Source of the DNA: Serratia sp. AKBS12
Lineage (GTDB): Bacteria > Pseudomonadota > Gammaproteobacteria > Enterobacterales > Enterobacteriaceae
Direction: 5' to 3'
Assembly (NCBI RefSeq): GCF_024793895.1
Contig: NZ_JANUSB010000017.1
Span: 1-64,000 of the forward strand
DNA length: 64,000 bases
Positions within the stretch are counted from its first letter, which is position 1. Each line of letters starts with the position of its first letter. This document shows positions 50,854 to 59,155 of the stretch, piece after piece. The notes beneath the pieces were generated by a model. The model saw nothing but the letters and a program-made list of their open reading frames with translations, did no database searches and was not told the origin of the DNA. Made by a program: the position numbers and the translations under genes.

Positions 50854-51413
50854 TCGTTATTCCGCTTGCCGGATGACTTATGCCAGTTAATGAATAAAGT
50901 GAACGTATATAAAACTTACTTTCACTTTATTCAACATTACCCATCACGACAGTAACCTCCGTTTTACAGTTCAATGAATAATTTTCTTTAATCTGTTACG
51001 CATGGCTCAGTCTTGGCTCCTCCTATCAACAACGCCTTACCACGATAGGGCAAGCTACCGATCGCATCTCATTTCACCCCGATGCTCCCCCATGCACCCG
51101 CGAGGTTTACCACAGAAAACTCTACACGCAGCCCTGCCCCGCAGCCACAACAAGGCTAAAGAGTGCACATACCATCAAGATCGATGGACAAATGTAGGAC
51201 GAGATTGGGCTAAACGGACGTTGCATAGGCTATGACAAAGCACAAAACAATGGCCATGACTGGCTTTCATAATGATACAAGAGGGGCTGAATGGATCATG
51301 GTAAAAGTGGTATAGTAACACCAATATTTTACCTGCTTTTCACTAAGACTATTTAATTTGTTGATTTTAAAAAACAAAAAAAGTCTATTCTCGTAACTGG
51401 AACCTGCAAGACT
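50854..51413. other. Noncoding stretch with unassigned coding-like fragments before lipA
   Basis: These 560 bp hold no recognised gene. An open frame at 51002-51235 (77 codons, start MAQSWLLLSTTPYHDR) has no family resemblance I know and a composition unlike a real protein. A second frame near 51163-51290 (IKIDGQM, stop, DEIGLNGRCIGYD) looks like degenerated coding sequence, perhaps a transposase relic, but cannot be assigned. The last 120 bp probably carry the lipA promoter. Confidence 0.4.
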
Positions 51414-52379
51414 ATGAGTAAACCAATTCAGATGGAACGCGGCGTAAAATACCGCGATGCAGACAAAATGGCGTTGATCCCGGTAAAAACGGTGGTCACC
51501 GAACGGCAGGAGCTGTTACGTAAACCCGAGTGGATGAAGATCAAGCTGCCTGCCGATTCAACGCGTATCCAGGGTATCAAGGCCGCCATGCGCAAGAACG
51601 GCCTGCATTCAGTCTGTGAAGAGGCCTCTTGCCCCAATCTGTCCGAGTGCTTCAACCACGGCACCGCCACCTTTATGATCCTCGGTGCCATCTGTACCCG
51701 TCGCTGCCCGTTCTGTGATGTGGCGCACGGCCGCCCAGTGGCTCCCGACGCCAACGAGCCGGAAAAGCTGGCGCAAACCATCGCTGATATGGGCCTGCGC
51801 TACGTGGTAATCACCTCGGTTGACCGCGATGACCTACGCGACGGTGGTGCCCAGCACTTTGCCGATTGCATTGCCGCCATTCGCGCCAAAAACCCGAACA
51901 TCAAGATCGAAACGCTGGTGCCAGACTTCCGCGGCCGAATGGATCGCGCGCTGGATATTCTGACCGCGACGCCGCCGGATGTGTTCAACCACAATCTGGA
52001 AAACGTGCCGCGCGTTTATCGCCAGGTGCGTCCGGGCGCCAACTACGAATGGTCATTGAAGCTGCTGGAGCGTTTCAAGGAAGCACATCCGGATATTCCG
52101 ACCAAATCCGGCCTGATGGTCGGCCTGGGTGAAACCAATGCCGAAATCGTTGAGGTGATGCGTGATCTGCGCCGCCACGGGGTGACCATGCTGACGCTGG
52201 GCCAGTATCTGCAGCCAAGCCGTCACCACCTGCCGGTGCAACGTTACGTCAGCCCGACCGAGTTTGACGAAATGAAAGAAGAAGCGCTGGCAATGGGCTT
52301 TACTCATGCAGCCTGCGGCCCGTTTGTGCGCTCTTCCTATCATGCCGATCTGCAGGCCAAAGGCATGGAAGTCAAATAG
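51414..52379 (+). CDS. lipA: Lipoyl synthase LipA
   Basis: Radical-SAM enzyme inserting two sulfurs into protein-bound octanoyl chains. The 321 residues equal E. coli LipA. The auxiliary cluster cysteines are Cys68, Cys73 and Cys79 ([12 protein letters not shown]); the radical-SAM cluster is Cys94, Cys98 and Cys101 (CTRRCPFC). The C-terminal RSSY motif, which supplies the serine ligand, is present. The ATG at 51414 begins [11 protein letters not shown] hairpin terminator follows. Confidence 0.97.
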   Translation: MSKPIQMERGVKYRDADKMALIPVKTVVTERQELLRKPEWMKIKLPADSTRIQGIKAAMRKNGLHSVCEEASCPNLSECFNHGTATFMILGAICTRRCPFCDVAHGRPVAPDANEPEKLAQTIADMGLRYVVITSVDRDDLRDGGAQHFADCIAAIRAKNPNIKIETLVPDFRGRMDRALDILTATPPDVFNHNLENVPRVYRQVRPGANYEWSLKLLERFKEAHPDIPTKSGLMVGLGETNAEIVEVMRDLRRHGVTMLTLGQYLQPSRHHLPVQRYVSPTEFDEMKEEALAMGFTHAACGPFVRSSYHADLQAKGMEVK

Positions 52380-52430
52380 CACGCGGTAAGAGCGTAATTT
52401 TTTGTTACGCTTTGCCCAGTAAAAACACCA

Positions 52431-52460
52431 AACGGATGTCTTGCGGCATCCGTTTTTGTT
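52431..52460. terminator. Terminator between convergent lipA and tatE
   Basis: AACGGATG and CATCCGTT form a perfect 8-bp stem followed by TTTG on the + strand, 52 bp after lipA. On the - strand TGGTGTTTTT follows the stem, so it may work weakly for tatE too. Confidence 0.65.
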
Positions 52461-52478
52461 ATTTCCTCGACGCTGCGG

Positions 52479-52685
52479 TTAGAGGTCTTTCTTTTCGACG
52501 TTTTGCGCCGTGGTCTGTTGTTCAGCGTTATTCTGCACCGGCGGCGTATCATCGCCAACCGCTTTTTTAAAGCCTTTCAGCGCCGCGCCAAGATCCGCGC
52601 CCAGGGTGCGCAACTTACTGGTGCCGAACAGCAGTACGATCAACACGGCAATCACCAGCAGTTTGGTAATACTGATACCTTCCAT
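52479..52685 (-). CDS. tatE: Twin-arginine translocase subunit TatE
   Basis: TatA-like component of the Tat exporter of folded proteins. The 68 residues comprise a short N-terminus, one membrane helix (about 7-21, [16 protein letters not shown]), the hinge [10 protein letters not shown], and an amphipathic helix with [17 protein letters not shown] polar tail follows. Length and position after lipA match E. coli tatE (67). Confidence 0.93.
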   Translation of the reverse strand: MEGISITKLLVIAVLIVLLFGTSKLRTLGADLGAALKGFKKAVGDDTPPVQNNAEQQTTAQNVEKKDL

Positions 52686-53100
52686 ATATTCCTTCTCTAT
52701 TCATGTTTGCTGCGGACGCAGCGAAGAAACAAACCTTGCCTGTGGATATTTACCTACTTTTGATCGGCTAAAACAACTACAACCTGTAACAGAGTTAGAT
52801 CGTCATGGTCGCGTGCTGGCCGCTGACGGGACTACAAAAGCCGGCACGCAAGGTGTAAGATTTCTTCCCTGGGAGATGGCATTCCTCCATAACCGCCCTT
52901 ACCGGCTGATGATGCCTACGTCACCTCAGAGAGGTGGGTAGCATTGCGCCGGTACTTGTCATATCGCAAACCGCAACGGCATGGCTGGCATTGATTCTTC
53001 ACGCTGTTGTGCGGGATCGCTGAACTACCCCATCGGCAACATGAATAGTTGAGCACCGCCTATCTGAGATGGTCAATTTTAATGAAGGGATTTTCTGATC
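52686..53100. other. Gap between tatE and fluC with a possible gene remnant
   Basis: E. coli carries ybeM in this gap. Here no full gene is seen. On the + strand an open frame ending at 52941 has a protein-like last portion (from about 52749: RLKQLQPVTELDRHGRV, then GVRFLPWEMAFLHNRPYRLM). I cannot assign it, and it has no convincing start. No fluoride-riboswitch fold was recognised upstream of fluC. Confidence 0.35.
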
Positions 53101-53484
53101 ATGATGAGTTCTTTGCTAGCTGTATTTATTGGTGGTGGTTTGGGCAGCGTACTGCGCTGGGTCGTCGGCATGAAACTGAATCCGCTGCATGCGCATATTC
53201 CGCTTGGCACGCTGGCAGTCAATCTGCTGGGTGGATTTATCATCGGCTTGGCGATGGCCCTGTTTAGCCGTGCGGGCTCCATTGATGCCACCTGGCGTCT
53301 CTTGATCACTACTGGCTTTTGCGGCGGTTTGACGACCTTTTCAACGTTTTCGTTAGAAGTTGTTTACCTGATCCAGGACGGGCGCATGCTCTGGGCGTTA
53401 ACTAATGCGCTGATTAACCTGGCAGGATCGCTGACAATGACCCTATTGGCGTTCATGTTGGTCAATTGGATCGGCGGCCAGTAA
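53101..53484 (+). CDS. crcB: Fluoride ion channel/exporter FluC (CrcB)
   Basis: Dual-topology membrane dimer that exports fluoride. The 127 residues equal E. coli CrcB and contain four hydrophobic segments. The family signatures [10 protein letters not shown] (residues about 11-20), [11 protein letters not shown] with the conserved Asn, and [15 protein letters not shown] with the central Phe-box are present. Two adjacent ATGs are possible starts (53101 or 53104), and an AGGGA lies about 10 bp upstream. Confidence 0.94.
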   Translation: MMSSLLAVFIGGGLGSVLRWVVGMKLNPLHAHIPLGTLAVNLLGGFIIGLAMALFSRAGSIDATWRLLITTGFCGGLTTFSTFSLEVVYLIQDGRMLWALTNALINLAGSLTMTLLAFMLVNWIGGQ

Positions 53485-53556
53485 CCTCAGCTTAATGTTT
53501 TCTTAATCTTGCGTACGGATAATCTCCTCCAGTGTGATCAACTGGATGAGATTCCC

Positions 53557-53652
53557 ATGCCGAGCTTGCCAAAAAACCTGTCTGAAATGGCCGCGACCGT
53601 ATTTTGCCTGGCAATCGTGGTGACGTTCATCAACGTATACCTGTTCGCCTAA
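53557..53652 (+). CDS. Possible 31-residue single-span membrane peptide
   Basis: A short frame in the fluC-tetR gap encodes 31 residues: a polar start MPSLPKNLSEMA, then a hydrophobic stretch TVFCLAIVVTFINVYLFA (about 14-31) ending at the C-terminus. GGATGAG, a fair ribosome-binding site, precedes the ATG by about 6 nt, and GATAAT at about 53518 could be a -10 element. The layout is typical of small bacterial membrane proteins, but length alone makes chance possible. I do not recognise the family. Confidence 0.4.
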   Translation: MPSLPKNLSEMAATVFCLAIVVTFINVYLFA

Positions 53653-53705
53653 CGTTATTAGCACGGTTGTAAAAAACTCCACAAAAAGCCGATCTTGCCT
53701 TACAA

Positions 53706-53729
53706 TTGAGAATGAACGTTCACACTCAA
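53706..53729. promoter_or_regulatory. Palindromic operator upstream of the TetR gene
   Basis: TTGAG-AAT-GAACGTTC-ACA-CTCAA is a 24-bp near-perfect palindrome centred at 53717.5, with an unbroken GAACGTTC core. It is 32 bp before the tetR-family start, where an autorepressor would bind. Confidence 0.65.
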
Positions 53730-53761
53730 ACGTCAGCGATTTGCTGGCACAGGATCGGGCT

Positions 53762-54373
53762 ATGCCAACCCCAACGGCAAGCAGACAGGCCAAGGCTGAA
53801 CTGCGACGCAACCAAATAGTCGATGCCGCGAAAATCTGCTTCCGGCAACGCGGCTTTCACGCGGCCAGCATGGCGGAAATCGCCCAGCGCTCTGCACTGA
53901 GCGTTGGCCAGATCTATCGCTATTTCGCCAATAAGGACGCCATCATTGAAGAAATCGTCAACCGTATCATCAATGATAAAATGCGGCGACTGGAAGACAT
54001 CAGCGACCATATCAATCTGATCGCCGGTACCCTCGCCGCCCGCACGCTGTATCAAATGCCCGGCCAAAGCGAGATCGATCACCTGCTGATGCTGGAAGTC
54101 ACCGCCGAAGCCACACGCAACCCGCTCGTCGCCAAGATGCTCAGCGATGCCGAAGCGCGTCTGTTCCACCATGTCTGCCGCAACCTGAAGGCGCTCTATC
54201 CGCAATTTAGCGATGCGGAAATCGCCGCTCGGGTCGAGTTCATCGCGGTGCTGAGCGAAGGCACCGGCTACCGCCTGTTGACCACGCAAAAAGCTGACAT
54301 CATCCTGCTGGAAGGTTTGTATCGGCAGGCCATCTCTCATCTTTTCCACCAGCCAGAAATTCCTAATGACTAA
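53762..54373 (+). CDS. TetR-family transcriptional regulator
   Basis: Probable local repressor of the downstream efflux gene. The 203 residues begin MPTPTASRQAKAELRR. The helix-turn-helix domain (about 14-60) contains IVDAAKICFRQRGFHAASMAEIAQR and GQIYRYFANKDAI, standard TetR motifs. The C-terminal ligand domain is not assignable. The ATG at 53762 follows AGGATCGGGCT. Its end overlaps the transporter gene by 8 bp (ATGACTAA), so the two are co-translated. The palindrome at 53706-53729 is the likely operator. In E. coli pagP lies at this locus instead. Confidence 0.88.
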   Translation: MPTPTASRQAKAELRRNQIVDAAKICFRQRGFHAASMAEIAQRSALSVGQIYRYFANKDAIIEEIVNRIINDKMRRLEDISDHINLIAGTLAARTLYQMPGQSEIDHLLMLEVTAEATRNPLVAKMLSDAEARLFHHVCRNLKALYPQFSDAEIAARVEFIAVLSEGTGYRLLTTQKADIILLEGLYRQAISHLFHQPEIPND

Positions 54374-55559
54374 ACAACAACACCGCCAGCGCCTGATTTA
54401 TGCGCTGGTGCTCGGCCTTTTGGCAGCGCTTGGCCCGCTGTGTACCGACCTGTATCTGCCCGCCCTGCCGGAACTGGCCGGGGAACTGAACACTGCCACC
54501 GCCACCGCACAGCTGAGCCTGACCGCTGGCCTGCTAGGTCTGGGCCTCGGTCAGCTGATATTCGGCCCTTACAGCGATAAGCTGGGGCGAATGCGCCCCT
54601 TGCTGCTGTCACTGCTGCTGCTATTGGCGGCCTCGCTGTGGTGTGCGCTGGCTCCCAGTATCGATCAGTTGCTGATCGCCCGTTTATTGCAGGGTCTGGC
54701 CGGCGCCGGCGGCGCGGTGATCTCTCGCGCCATCGCCCGCGACCTGTATTCCGGCCATGAATTGACGCGTTTTTTTGCGCTATTGATGCTGGTAAACGGA
54801 CTGGCGCCGATCGTCGCTCCGGTGCTGGGCGGCGTACTGCTGAAGTTTATGGATTGGCGCGGTATTTTTGGCGCGCTGGCGCTGATCGCCCTGCTGTTGT
54901 TTGCCCTTTCGTTACTTAAACTGCATGAAACATTACCCGCGGAGCGTCGCAGCCAGGGCGGTATTTTGACCATGCTGATGTCGCTGGGCGGCCTGCTGCG
55001 CCAACGCCAGTTTATCGGCCTGTGCCTGACGCAGGGTTTTGTGATGGCCGGCATGTTCGCCTATATCGGCGCCTCGCCGTTTGTGCTGCAAGAAATTTAC
55101 GGGCTTAGCCCGCAAATGTTTAGCCTGTGCTTTGCGATTAACGGTATAGGTCTGGTGATTTCCGCCCAAACGGCGGCACGGCTAAGCCATCGCTTCGGCG
55201 AACTGCGGGTGCTGAAAGCCGGGCTGAGCCTGGCGGCCGTCTCGTCGCTGCTGCTACTGCTGGCCGGCTGGTTGCATGCGCCGCTGATACTGCTGCTGGT
55301 GCCGCTGTTCCTGTCGGTAGCGGTGGTTGGCACCGTGGGCCCCACTGCCTCGTCGCTGGCGATGCAAAGTCAGGGCGATCGGGCCGGCAGCGCATCGGCG
55401 TTAATTGGCGTGTGCATGTTCGCGCTGGGCGCTTGCACCGTGCCGATTACCGGCTTGGGTGGCACCTCCAGCACGTCAATGGCTCTGACCATCGTCGGCT
55501 GTTATGCCATCGCCATTACGCTGTTCACCACGCTGGTGCGTAAACCGCAGGCGGCATGA
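54366..55559 (+). CDS. Bcr/CflA-family MFS drug efflux transporter
   Basis: Proton-driven exporter of the DHA1 group with 12 predicted membrane segments. The 397 residues begin with LGPLCTDLYLPALPEL in helix 1, the Bcr/CflA hallmark, and carry the MFS loop motif GPYSDKLGRMRPLL between helices 2 and 3. The helix-5 region PIVAPVLGG matches the family's antiporter motif. The substrate cannot be predicted; Bcr relatives handle bicyclomycin, sulfonamides or dipeptides. It is coupled to the upstream TetR gene. Confidence 0.9.
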   Translation: MTKQQHRQRLIYALVLGLLAALGPLCTDLYLPALPELAGELNTATATAQLSLTAGLLGLGLGQLIFGPYSDKLGRMRPLLLSLLLLLAASLWCALAPSIDQLLIARLLQGLAGAGGAVISRAIARDLYSGHELTRFFALLMLVNGLAPIVAPVLGGVLLKFMDWRGIFGALALIALLLFALSLLKLHETLPAERRSQGGILTMLMSLGGLLRQRQFIGLCLTQGFVMAGMFAYIGASPFVLQEIYGLSPQMFSLCFAINGIGLVISAQTAARLSHRFGELRVLKAGLSLAAVSSLLLLLAGWLHAPLILLLVPLFLSVAVVGTVGPTASSLAMQSQGDRAGSASALIGVCMFALGACTVPITGLGGTSSTSMALTIVGCYAIAITLFTTLVRKPQAA

Positions 55560-55570
55560 ACAGGCAATAA

Positions 55571-55596
55571 AAAACCCGCTCGATGAGCGGGTTTTA
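55571..55596. terminator. Bidirectional terminator between the MFS gene and cspE
   Basis: AACCCGCTC-GAT-GAGCGGGTT is a 9-bp perfect stem, with a T-run on the + strand and an A-run before it that gives a T-run on the - strand. It lies 12 bp after the MFS gene and 21 bp beyond cspE. Confidence 0.85.
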
Positions 55597-55616
55597 AGAA
55601 TATTAGCAATTATAGC

Positions 55617-55826
55617 TTAGATAGCGATAACGTTAGCAGCAGATGGCCCTTTGGCACCGTTCGTGATTTCAAATTCTACACGCTGGCCTTCAGCAAGAGT
55701 TTTGAAACCATTGCTAGCGATGGCAGAAAAGTGAACGAAAACGTCCTTGCTACCATCTTCCGGGGTAATGAAGCCGAAACCTTTGGATTCATTAAACCAC
55801 TTAACGCTACCTTTAATCTTAGACAT
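55617..55826 (-). CDS. cspE: Cold-shock-like protein CspE
   Basis: RNA chaperone/antiterminator of the CspA family, usually constitutive. The 69 residues match E. coli CspE in length. [20 protein letters not shown] includes RNP1 KGFGFI, and RNP2 is VFVHF. The ATG at 55826 follows AAAGGTAAG. It is assigned as cspE rather than cspC by position after lipA-tatE-crcB. A second cold-shock-domain gene is divergent 300 bp away. Confidence 0.93.
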   Translation of the reverse strand: MSKIKGSVKWFNESKGFGFITPEDGSKDVFVHFSAIASNGFKTLAEGQRVEFEITNGAKGPSAANVIAI

Positions 55827-56125
55827 CAAACTTACCTTTAACGTGAATGTAAGACACAAAACGTGTGTCCATTACAGTACAGCAACTGGGCGAGATTTTG
55901 TCCACCACCGAGATCACATAAAACCAATAAAAAATGAAATAATCGCATGTCCCCCCACTCCCGCTTCAACATGCCGGTAAAGCACCGCCGCCAGACATGA
56001 CGAACAGGGGTTTTGGCACGCCAGACGTCCCGGTTACAGCGCCTCCGCGAGCGTTGCCCGGCTGTCACTGCGCCACATTCCGCGCTATCATAGGCACTGT
56101 ATTGTACAAACTGATGAGAATGACC

Positions 56126-56605
56126 ATGAACGGCAAGATAACGACTTTTTTTGAAGACAAAGGCTTCGGCTTTATTACCGATGAGAACGGAGAAAATCGT
56201 TATTTTCACGTGATTAAAGTGCAAAACCCGGAGCTGATAAAGAAAAACGCCGCGGTCACCTTTGAACCGACCAACAATGCCAAGGGCCCTTCCGCCTTTG
56301 CGGTTAAGGTTCTGGCACCAAGCAAATACATCATCATTGCCAATGAGCGCATCAAGATCAGCAGCATCAAGTCGTTCCACACCTTCACCAAAGAAGTGCC
56401 GGTAAAAGCCGAGGTGGACAAAGAAAATACCGTGCTGTCAGTCGGCCTGCTGATGAATCGCATCCGTCCGCAGGCGGCGGCCGAGCCGCAAGCCATGCAA
56501 AGCCTGCGCATGCTGTCGATCGTCACCTTTCAAAACGTCACCCACACCTTCTCCGAACACGAGATTGATATGGATGAAACCTTGAGCGCGTTGAAGGCGC
56601 TGTAA
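56126..56605 (+). CDS. Cold-shock-domain protein with a long C-terminal extension
   Basis: Probable nucleic-acid-binding protein of 159 residues. Residues 1-65 resemble a cold-shock domain: MNGKITTFFEDKGFGFITDE keeps RNP1 KGFGFI. RNP2 is altered to RYFHV instead of VFVHF, and the end is NAKGPSAFAVKV. Residues 66-159 form no domain I know; they include a YIIIANERIKIS strand-like stretch and a polar helical tail. Three in-frame ATGs lie together (56114, 56120, 56126); I chose the last because GATGAG is 7 nt upstream. It is divergent from cspE, not a duplicate of it. Confidence 0.75.
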   Translation: MNGKITTFFEDKGFGFITDENGENRYFHVIKVQNPELIKKNAAVTFEPTNNAKGPSAFAVKVLAPSKYIIIANERIKISSIKSFHTFTKEVPVKAEVDKENTVLSVGLLMNRIRPQAAAEPQAMQSLRMLSIVTFQNVTHTFSEHEIDMDETLSALKAL

Positions 56606-56681
56606 CGCCGGCAACAAATCCCTAAGGCAATTTCAAAGCACCTGTGTTAGCGTGGACTTTCACCTCACACAGGGAGCTGCC

Positions 56682-56843
56682 ATGTCTGAGTCCCGCGACG
56701 TTAAAGGCATCATTCATCGCACCATGCGAATCGCCTGCCCGAAATGTGCCTATGTCACCAATCAACAGTGCTCGCGCCTGCAGCAAAGCGTGATGCTGAT
56801 TTGCCCAAACTGCGGCGTTAAATTCAAACCACAGCAGGGCTGA
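56682..56843 (+). CDS. 53-residue zinc-ribbon mini-protein
   Basis: A small protein starting MSESRDVKGIIHRTMRIACP. Two CxxC knuckles (ACPKC near residue 20 and ICPNC near 42) form a probable single zinc ribbon. It has an excellent ribosome-binding site (AGGGAG, 6-7 nt before the ATG at 56682). It lies 76 bp after the cold-shock-domain gene and could be cotranscribed. E. coli has small CxxC proteins next to csp genes (YmcF/YnfQ group); I suspect a relationship but cannot verify it. The stop is 4 bp from the end of the convergent cyclase gene. Confidence 0.7.
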   Translation: MSESRDVKGIIHRTMRIACPKCAYVTNQQCSRLQQSVMLICPNCGVKFKPQQG

Positions 56844-56847
56844 GCGC

Positions 56848-58296
56848 CTACTTGAAGAGAATGTGATCGACGCTGTTGCCACTGATCACATTAAACGGTT
56901 CCACCCGATTACGCCCCAGCGATTTGGCGCGATACAGCGCGATATCCGCCATATTCATCAATTGCTCCAGCGATTTGTCTTCATTCATTGCCAGGCTGGC
57001 GACGCCAACGCTAATGGTCAGCTTCAACGGTGCGCGATCGCCAATGTCGATTTGCGCTTTTTCCACCTGACGCCGCAAATATTCCCCCATCGCCACCGCC
57101 TGCGCCGCCAGCGCACGCGGCAGCACGATGACAAACTCTTCACCGCCCAGACGACCGAGCAGTTGATCGGGGCGCAATTCACGACGCAGCAGATGAATAA
57201 AATTCGCCAGCACCCGATCGCCAATCACGTGGCCGTAGCTATCGTTAATCAGTTTGAAATGGTCGACGTCAATCAACAGCAACGAAACCGCTTCTTTGCA
57301 GCGCTGTTTATGCTCCAGCAGTTCGCGAGCCTTGCGCATCAGCGCGCTGCGCGTCAAAGTGCCGGTGAGAAAATCATGGCTGGCACTGTGTTCCAGCCGT
57401 CGCAGCAGTTTGCGATTGACGGCTATCGAACTCGACAGAATCAACGGCCCCATTACCAGCATGGCAATGCCCAAGCGGGCGGACATCAGCGTATCCAGCA
57501 GTGCGCCGCGGGTGCTCGGGGTTTCATACAGCATTAAATTGGCCGAAATACTGCTTATTTCGATAATGCCGGTCAATAACGTCAACAGCGTAACGGTAAA
57601 GAGCTGATAACTGACCGCGCACCACAGCAGTGCCGGGATCGGGAAGGCAATCGCTCCCGGACCACCGATGTACACGCTAAACAGCAACGATACTATCAGC
57701 GCCAGCAACGGCAGGCTGGCGCTCAACCGCCAGTTGAACCGCATGCGCAACAGCGGCTTCAGGCGCGGGGCAGCCAGCAGCACCGGCAGAATCAGCAAGG
57801 TAGTAGAAAACTGTTCGCTAAACCAGGCCAGCCAGGCGGTAATCACCGTATTGTTATACAGGCTGTCATTACGCAGCACCGACAGCGTCGACGCCACCGC
57901 CGCGCCGGCTAAACTGGCAGAGAACATATACAGAATGGCCTGTGGTTTGCCCATCCGGCGCTGCGACTGGGGCAGTAACAGCATTACGCCATAGCCGGTG
58001 GCGATCAGCGCCATATTGCAGGCATTCAGCCATAGCGCCAGCGACACGCCTTCACCGGTGGCAAGATCGGCGCTGACCATGCCAAGATAGGTGGCCAGCC
58101 ACCCCATCGGCGTTGCATACGCCGGCTTGCGCAATAACAGTCCCAGTAAAATGGCGTTTACCGGCCAGAATAATGACAGTGAACCAATCGGCCGAGAAAA
58201 TATCCCTACCAGCGATAGCAGAAATGTCAGTAAGAAAAGATTAATAAGCTGAAGCGCAACCGGTAGGCCATATTTGGAAATTATCCTGGCGTTCAT
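56848..58296 (-). CDS. Membrane diguanylate cyclase (MASE1-like sensor + GGDEF)
   Basis: Predicted to make c-di-GMP. The 482 residues have an N-terminal MASE1-type region with about eight hydrophobic segments (1-290), a short linker, then a GGDEF domain (about 315-470). DHDFLTGTLTRSALM-like entry sequence and the metal-binding DVDHFKLINDSYGH are visible. The active motif is GGEEF (384-388), so catalysis is expected. The inhibitory I-site position reads RPDQ instead of RxxD and is probably non-functional. The ATG at 58296 is chosen; a GTG four codons upstream is possible, and neither has a strong ribosome-binding site. Confidence 0.87.
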   Translation of the reverse strand: MNARIISKYGLPVALQLINLFLLTFLLSLVGIFSRPIGSLSLFWPVNAILLGLLLRKPAYATPMGWLATYLGMVSADLATGEGVSLALWLNACNMALIATGYGVMLLLPQSQRRMGKPQAILYMFSASLAGAAVASTLSVLRNDSLYNNTVITAWLAWFSEQFSTTLLILPVLLAAPRLKPLLRMRFNWRLSASLPLLALIVSLLFSVYIGGPGAIAFPIPALLWCAVSYQLFTVTLLTLLTGIIEISSISANLMLYETPSTRGALLDTLMSARLGIAMLVMGPLILSSSIAVNRKLLRRLEHSASHDFLTGTLTRSALMRKARELLEHKQRCKEAVSLLLIDVDHFKLINDSYGHVIGDRVLANFIHLLRRELRPDQLLGRLGGEEFVIVLPRALAAQAVAMGEYLRRQVEKAQIDIGDRAPLKLTISVGVASLAMNEDKSLEQLMNMADIALYRAKSLGRNRVEPFNVISGNSVDHILFK

Positions 58297-58753
58297 GGTG
58301 TTACCCACGCGCGCATAATAACCAGAATAGTTGTGTGCATATTCTATGACCCAGCAAAATAGGGAAGATAAATAAGCCGTAAATCAGGCTGATAGCCGCG
58401 TTAATTTTATTTAGCAGGAACATTCTAACGCATTATCCGGACAAGTCGCTTAGTGGCCGACTCTATCAGCATCACCGCTCCCTTCTCGGTGAGCGGCAAT
58501 ACGCCAACAGCATAGCGCAAGCCGTTGTCTTTCGGAACAAACAGTAAACCACATTATTTTTAAGACTATTCGAAGGTGTTGCTGTTTTCGCGCAGGATTA
58601 TTTGACTTGCTGGCAGGTACACACAAAAAACCCGGTCTAGGAACCGGGAGTATTTGTACCAATATGCAGTGTTAGCCTAAGCGGGCTAATAACCCCGATA
58701 CAGTACAACCAAAATGTGCAGAAAAAATGAACAAAAAAGGCGGCGGAACGCAT
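58297..58753. other. Intergenic stretch with a 39-codon coding-like frame
   Basis: No certain gene is present. On the - strand, 58544 to 58425 is an open frame of 39 codons with protein-like composition (FVPKDNGLRYAVGVLPL, then TEKGAVMLIESATKRLVRIM). It has no ATG start; only CTG or an internal TTG would serve. It may be the end of a decayed gene. A terminator on the - strand lies just upstream of it. Confidence 0.3.
58623..58648 (-). terminator. Rho-independent terminator on the - strand
   Basis: CCCGG-N8-CCGGG followed by TTTTTT when read on the - strand. It would end transcription coming from the LysR remnant side. Confidence 0.7.
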
Positions 58754-59155
58754 TTAGCGCTTAGCTCGGGCAAAATCGATAAAAGCACGTAACGGGCGCG
58801 GCATCTGCCGGTTGGCAGGGTAATAAAGATAAAAACCAGGAAACGGCGGCGTCCAGTCATCCAGCAATGGCAACAATCGCCAATCCGCCAACGCAGCGGC
58901 TATTTGACGCTCAAACAGATAAGCGGCGACCATTCCGTCGATGGCGGCCTGCACCAATATCTCCGGTTCGTTGGCCACCAATGGCCCTTCGACGGCAATA
59001 ATGTCCAGCTTGTCCGCGCCACGTTCAAACTCCCAACGATACGGGTGGCCATTGATCGGCCAGCGGTAGTTAAGACAACGATGGCGCACGTACTCTGGTA
59101 CAGCTAGAGGATAATCTGGCAACGCTGGAAGCGGAGCAATGGCAACGATTGGCTG
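58754..59155 (-). pseudogene. LysR-family regulator remnant (C-terminal part only)
   Basis: The last ~115 codons match the end of a LysR effector domain: HRCLNYRWPINGHPYRWEFE, then VEGPLVANEPEILVQAAIDG, LLDDWTPPFPGFYLYYP and a final FIDFARAKR. No helix-turn-helix region lies upstream in any frame. Similarity fades near 59090-59110, and the frame closes at about 59155. The gene was therefore cut, most simply by a deletion that also removed the front of the aldo/keto reductase on the other strand. An ATG-started product of 122 residues could be made but would lack a DNA-binding domain. Confidence 0.75.

Noticed and set aside
51163-51290. IS1-like transposase relic
   Set aside because: A few residues around DEIGLNGR recalled IS1 InsB, but alignment by eye is too poor and no IS ends are visible.
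52942-53100. Possible fluoride riboswitch before fluC
   Set aside because: I could not find the pseudoknot-forming consensus of the crcB motif in this leader. A covariance search would settle it.
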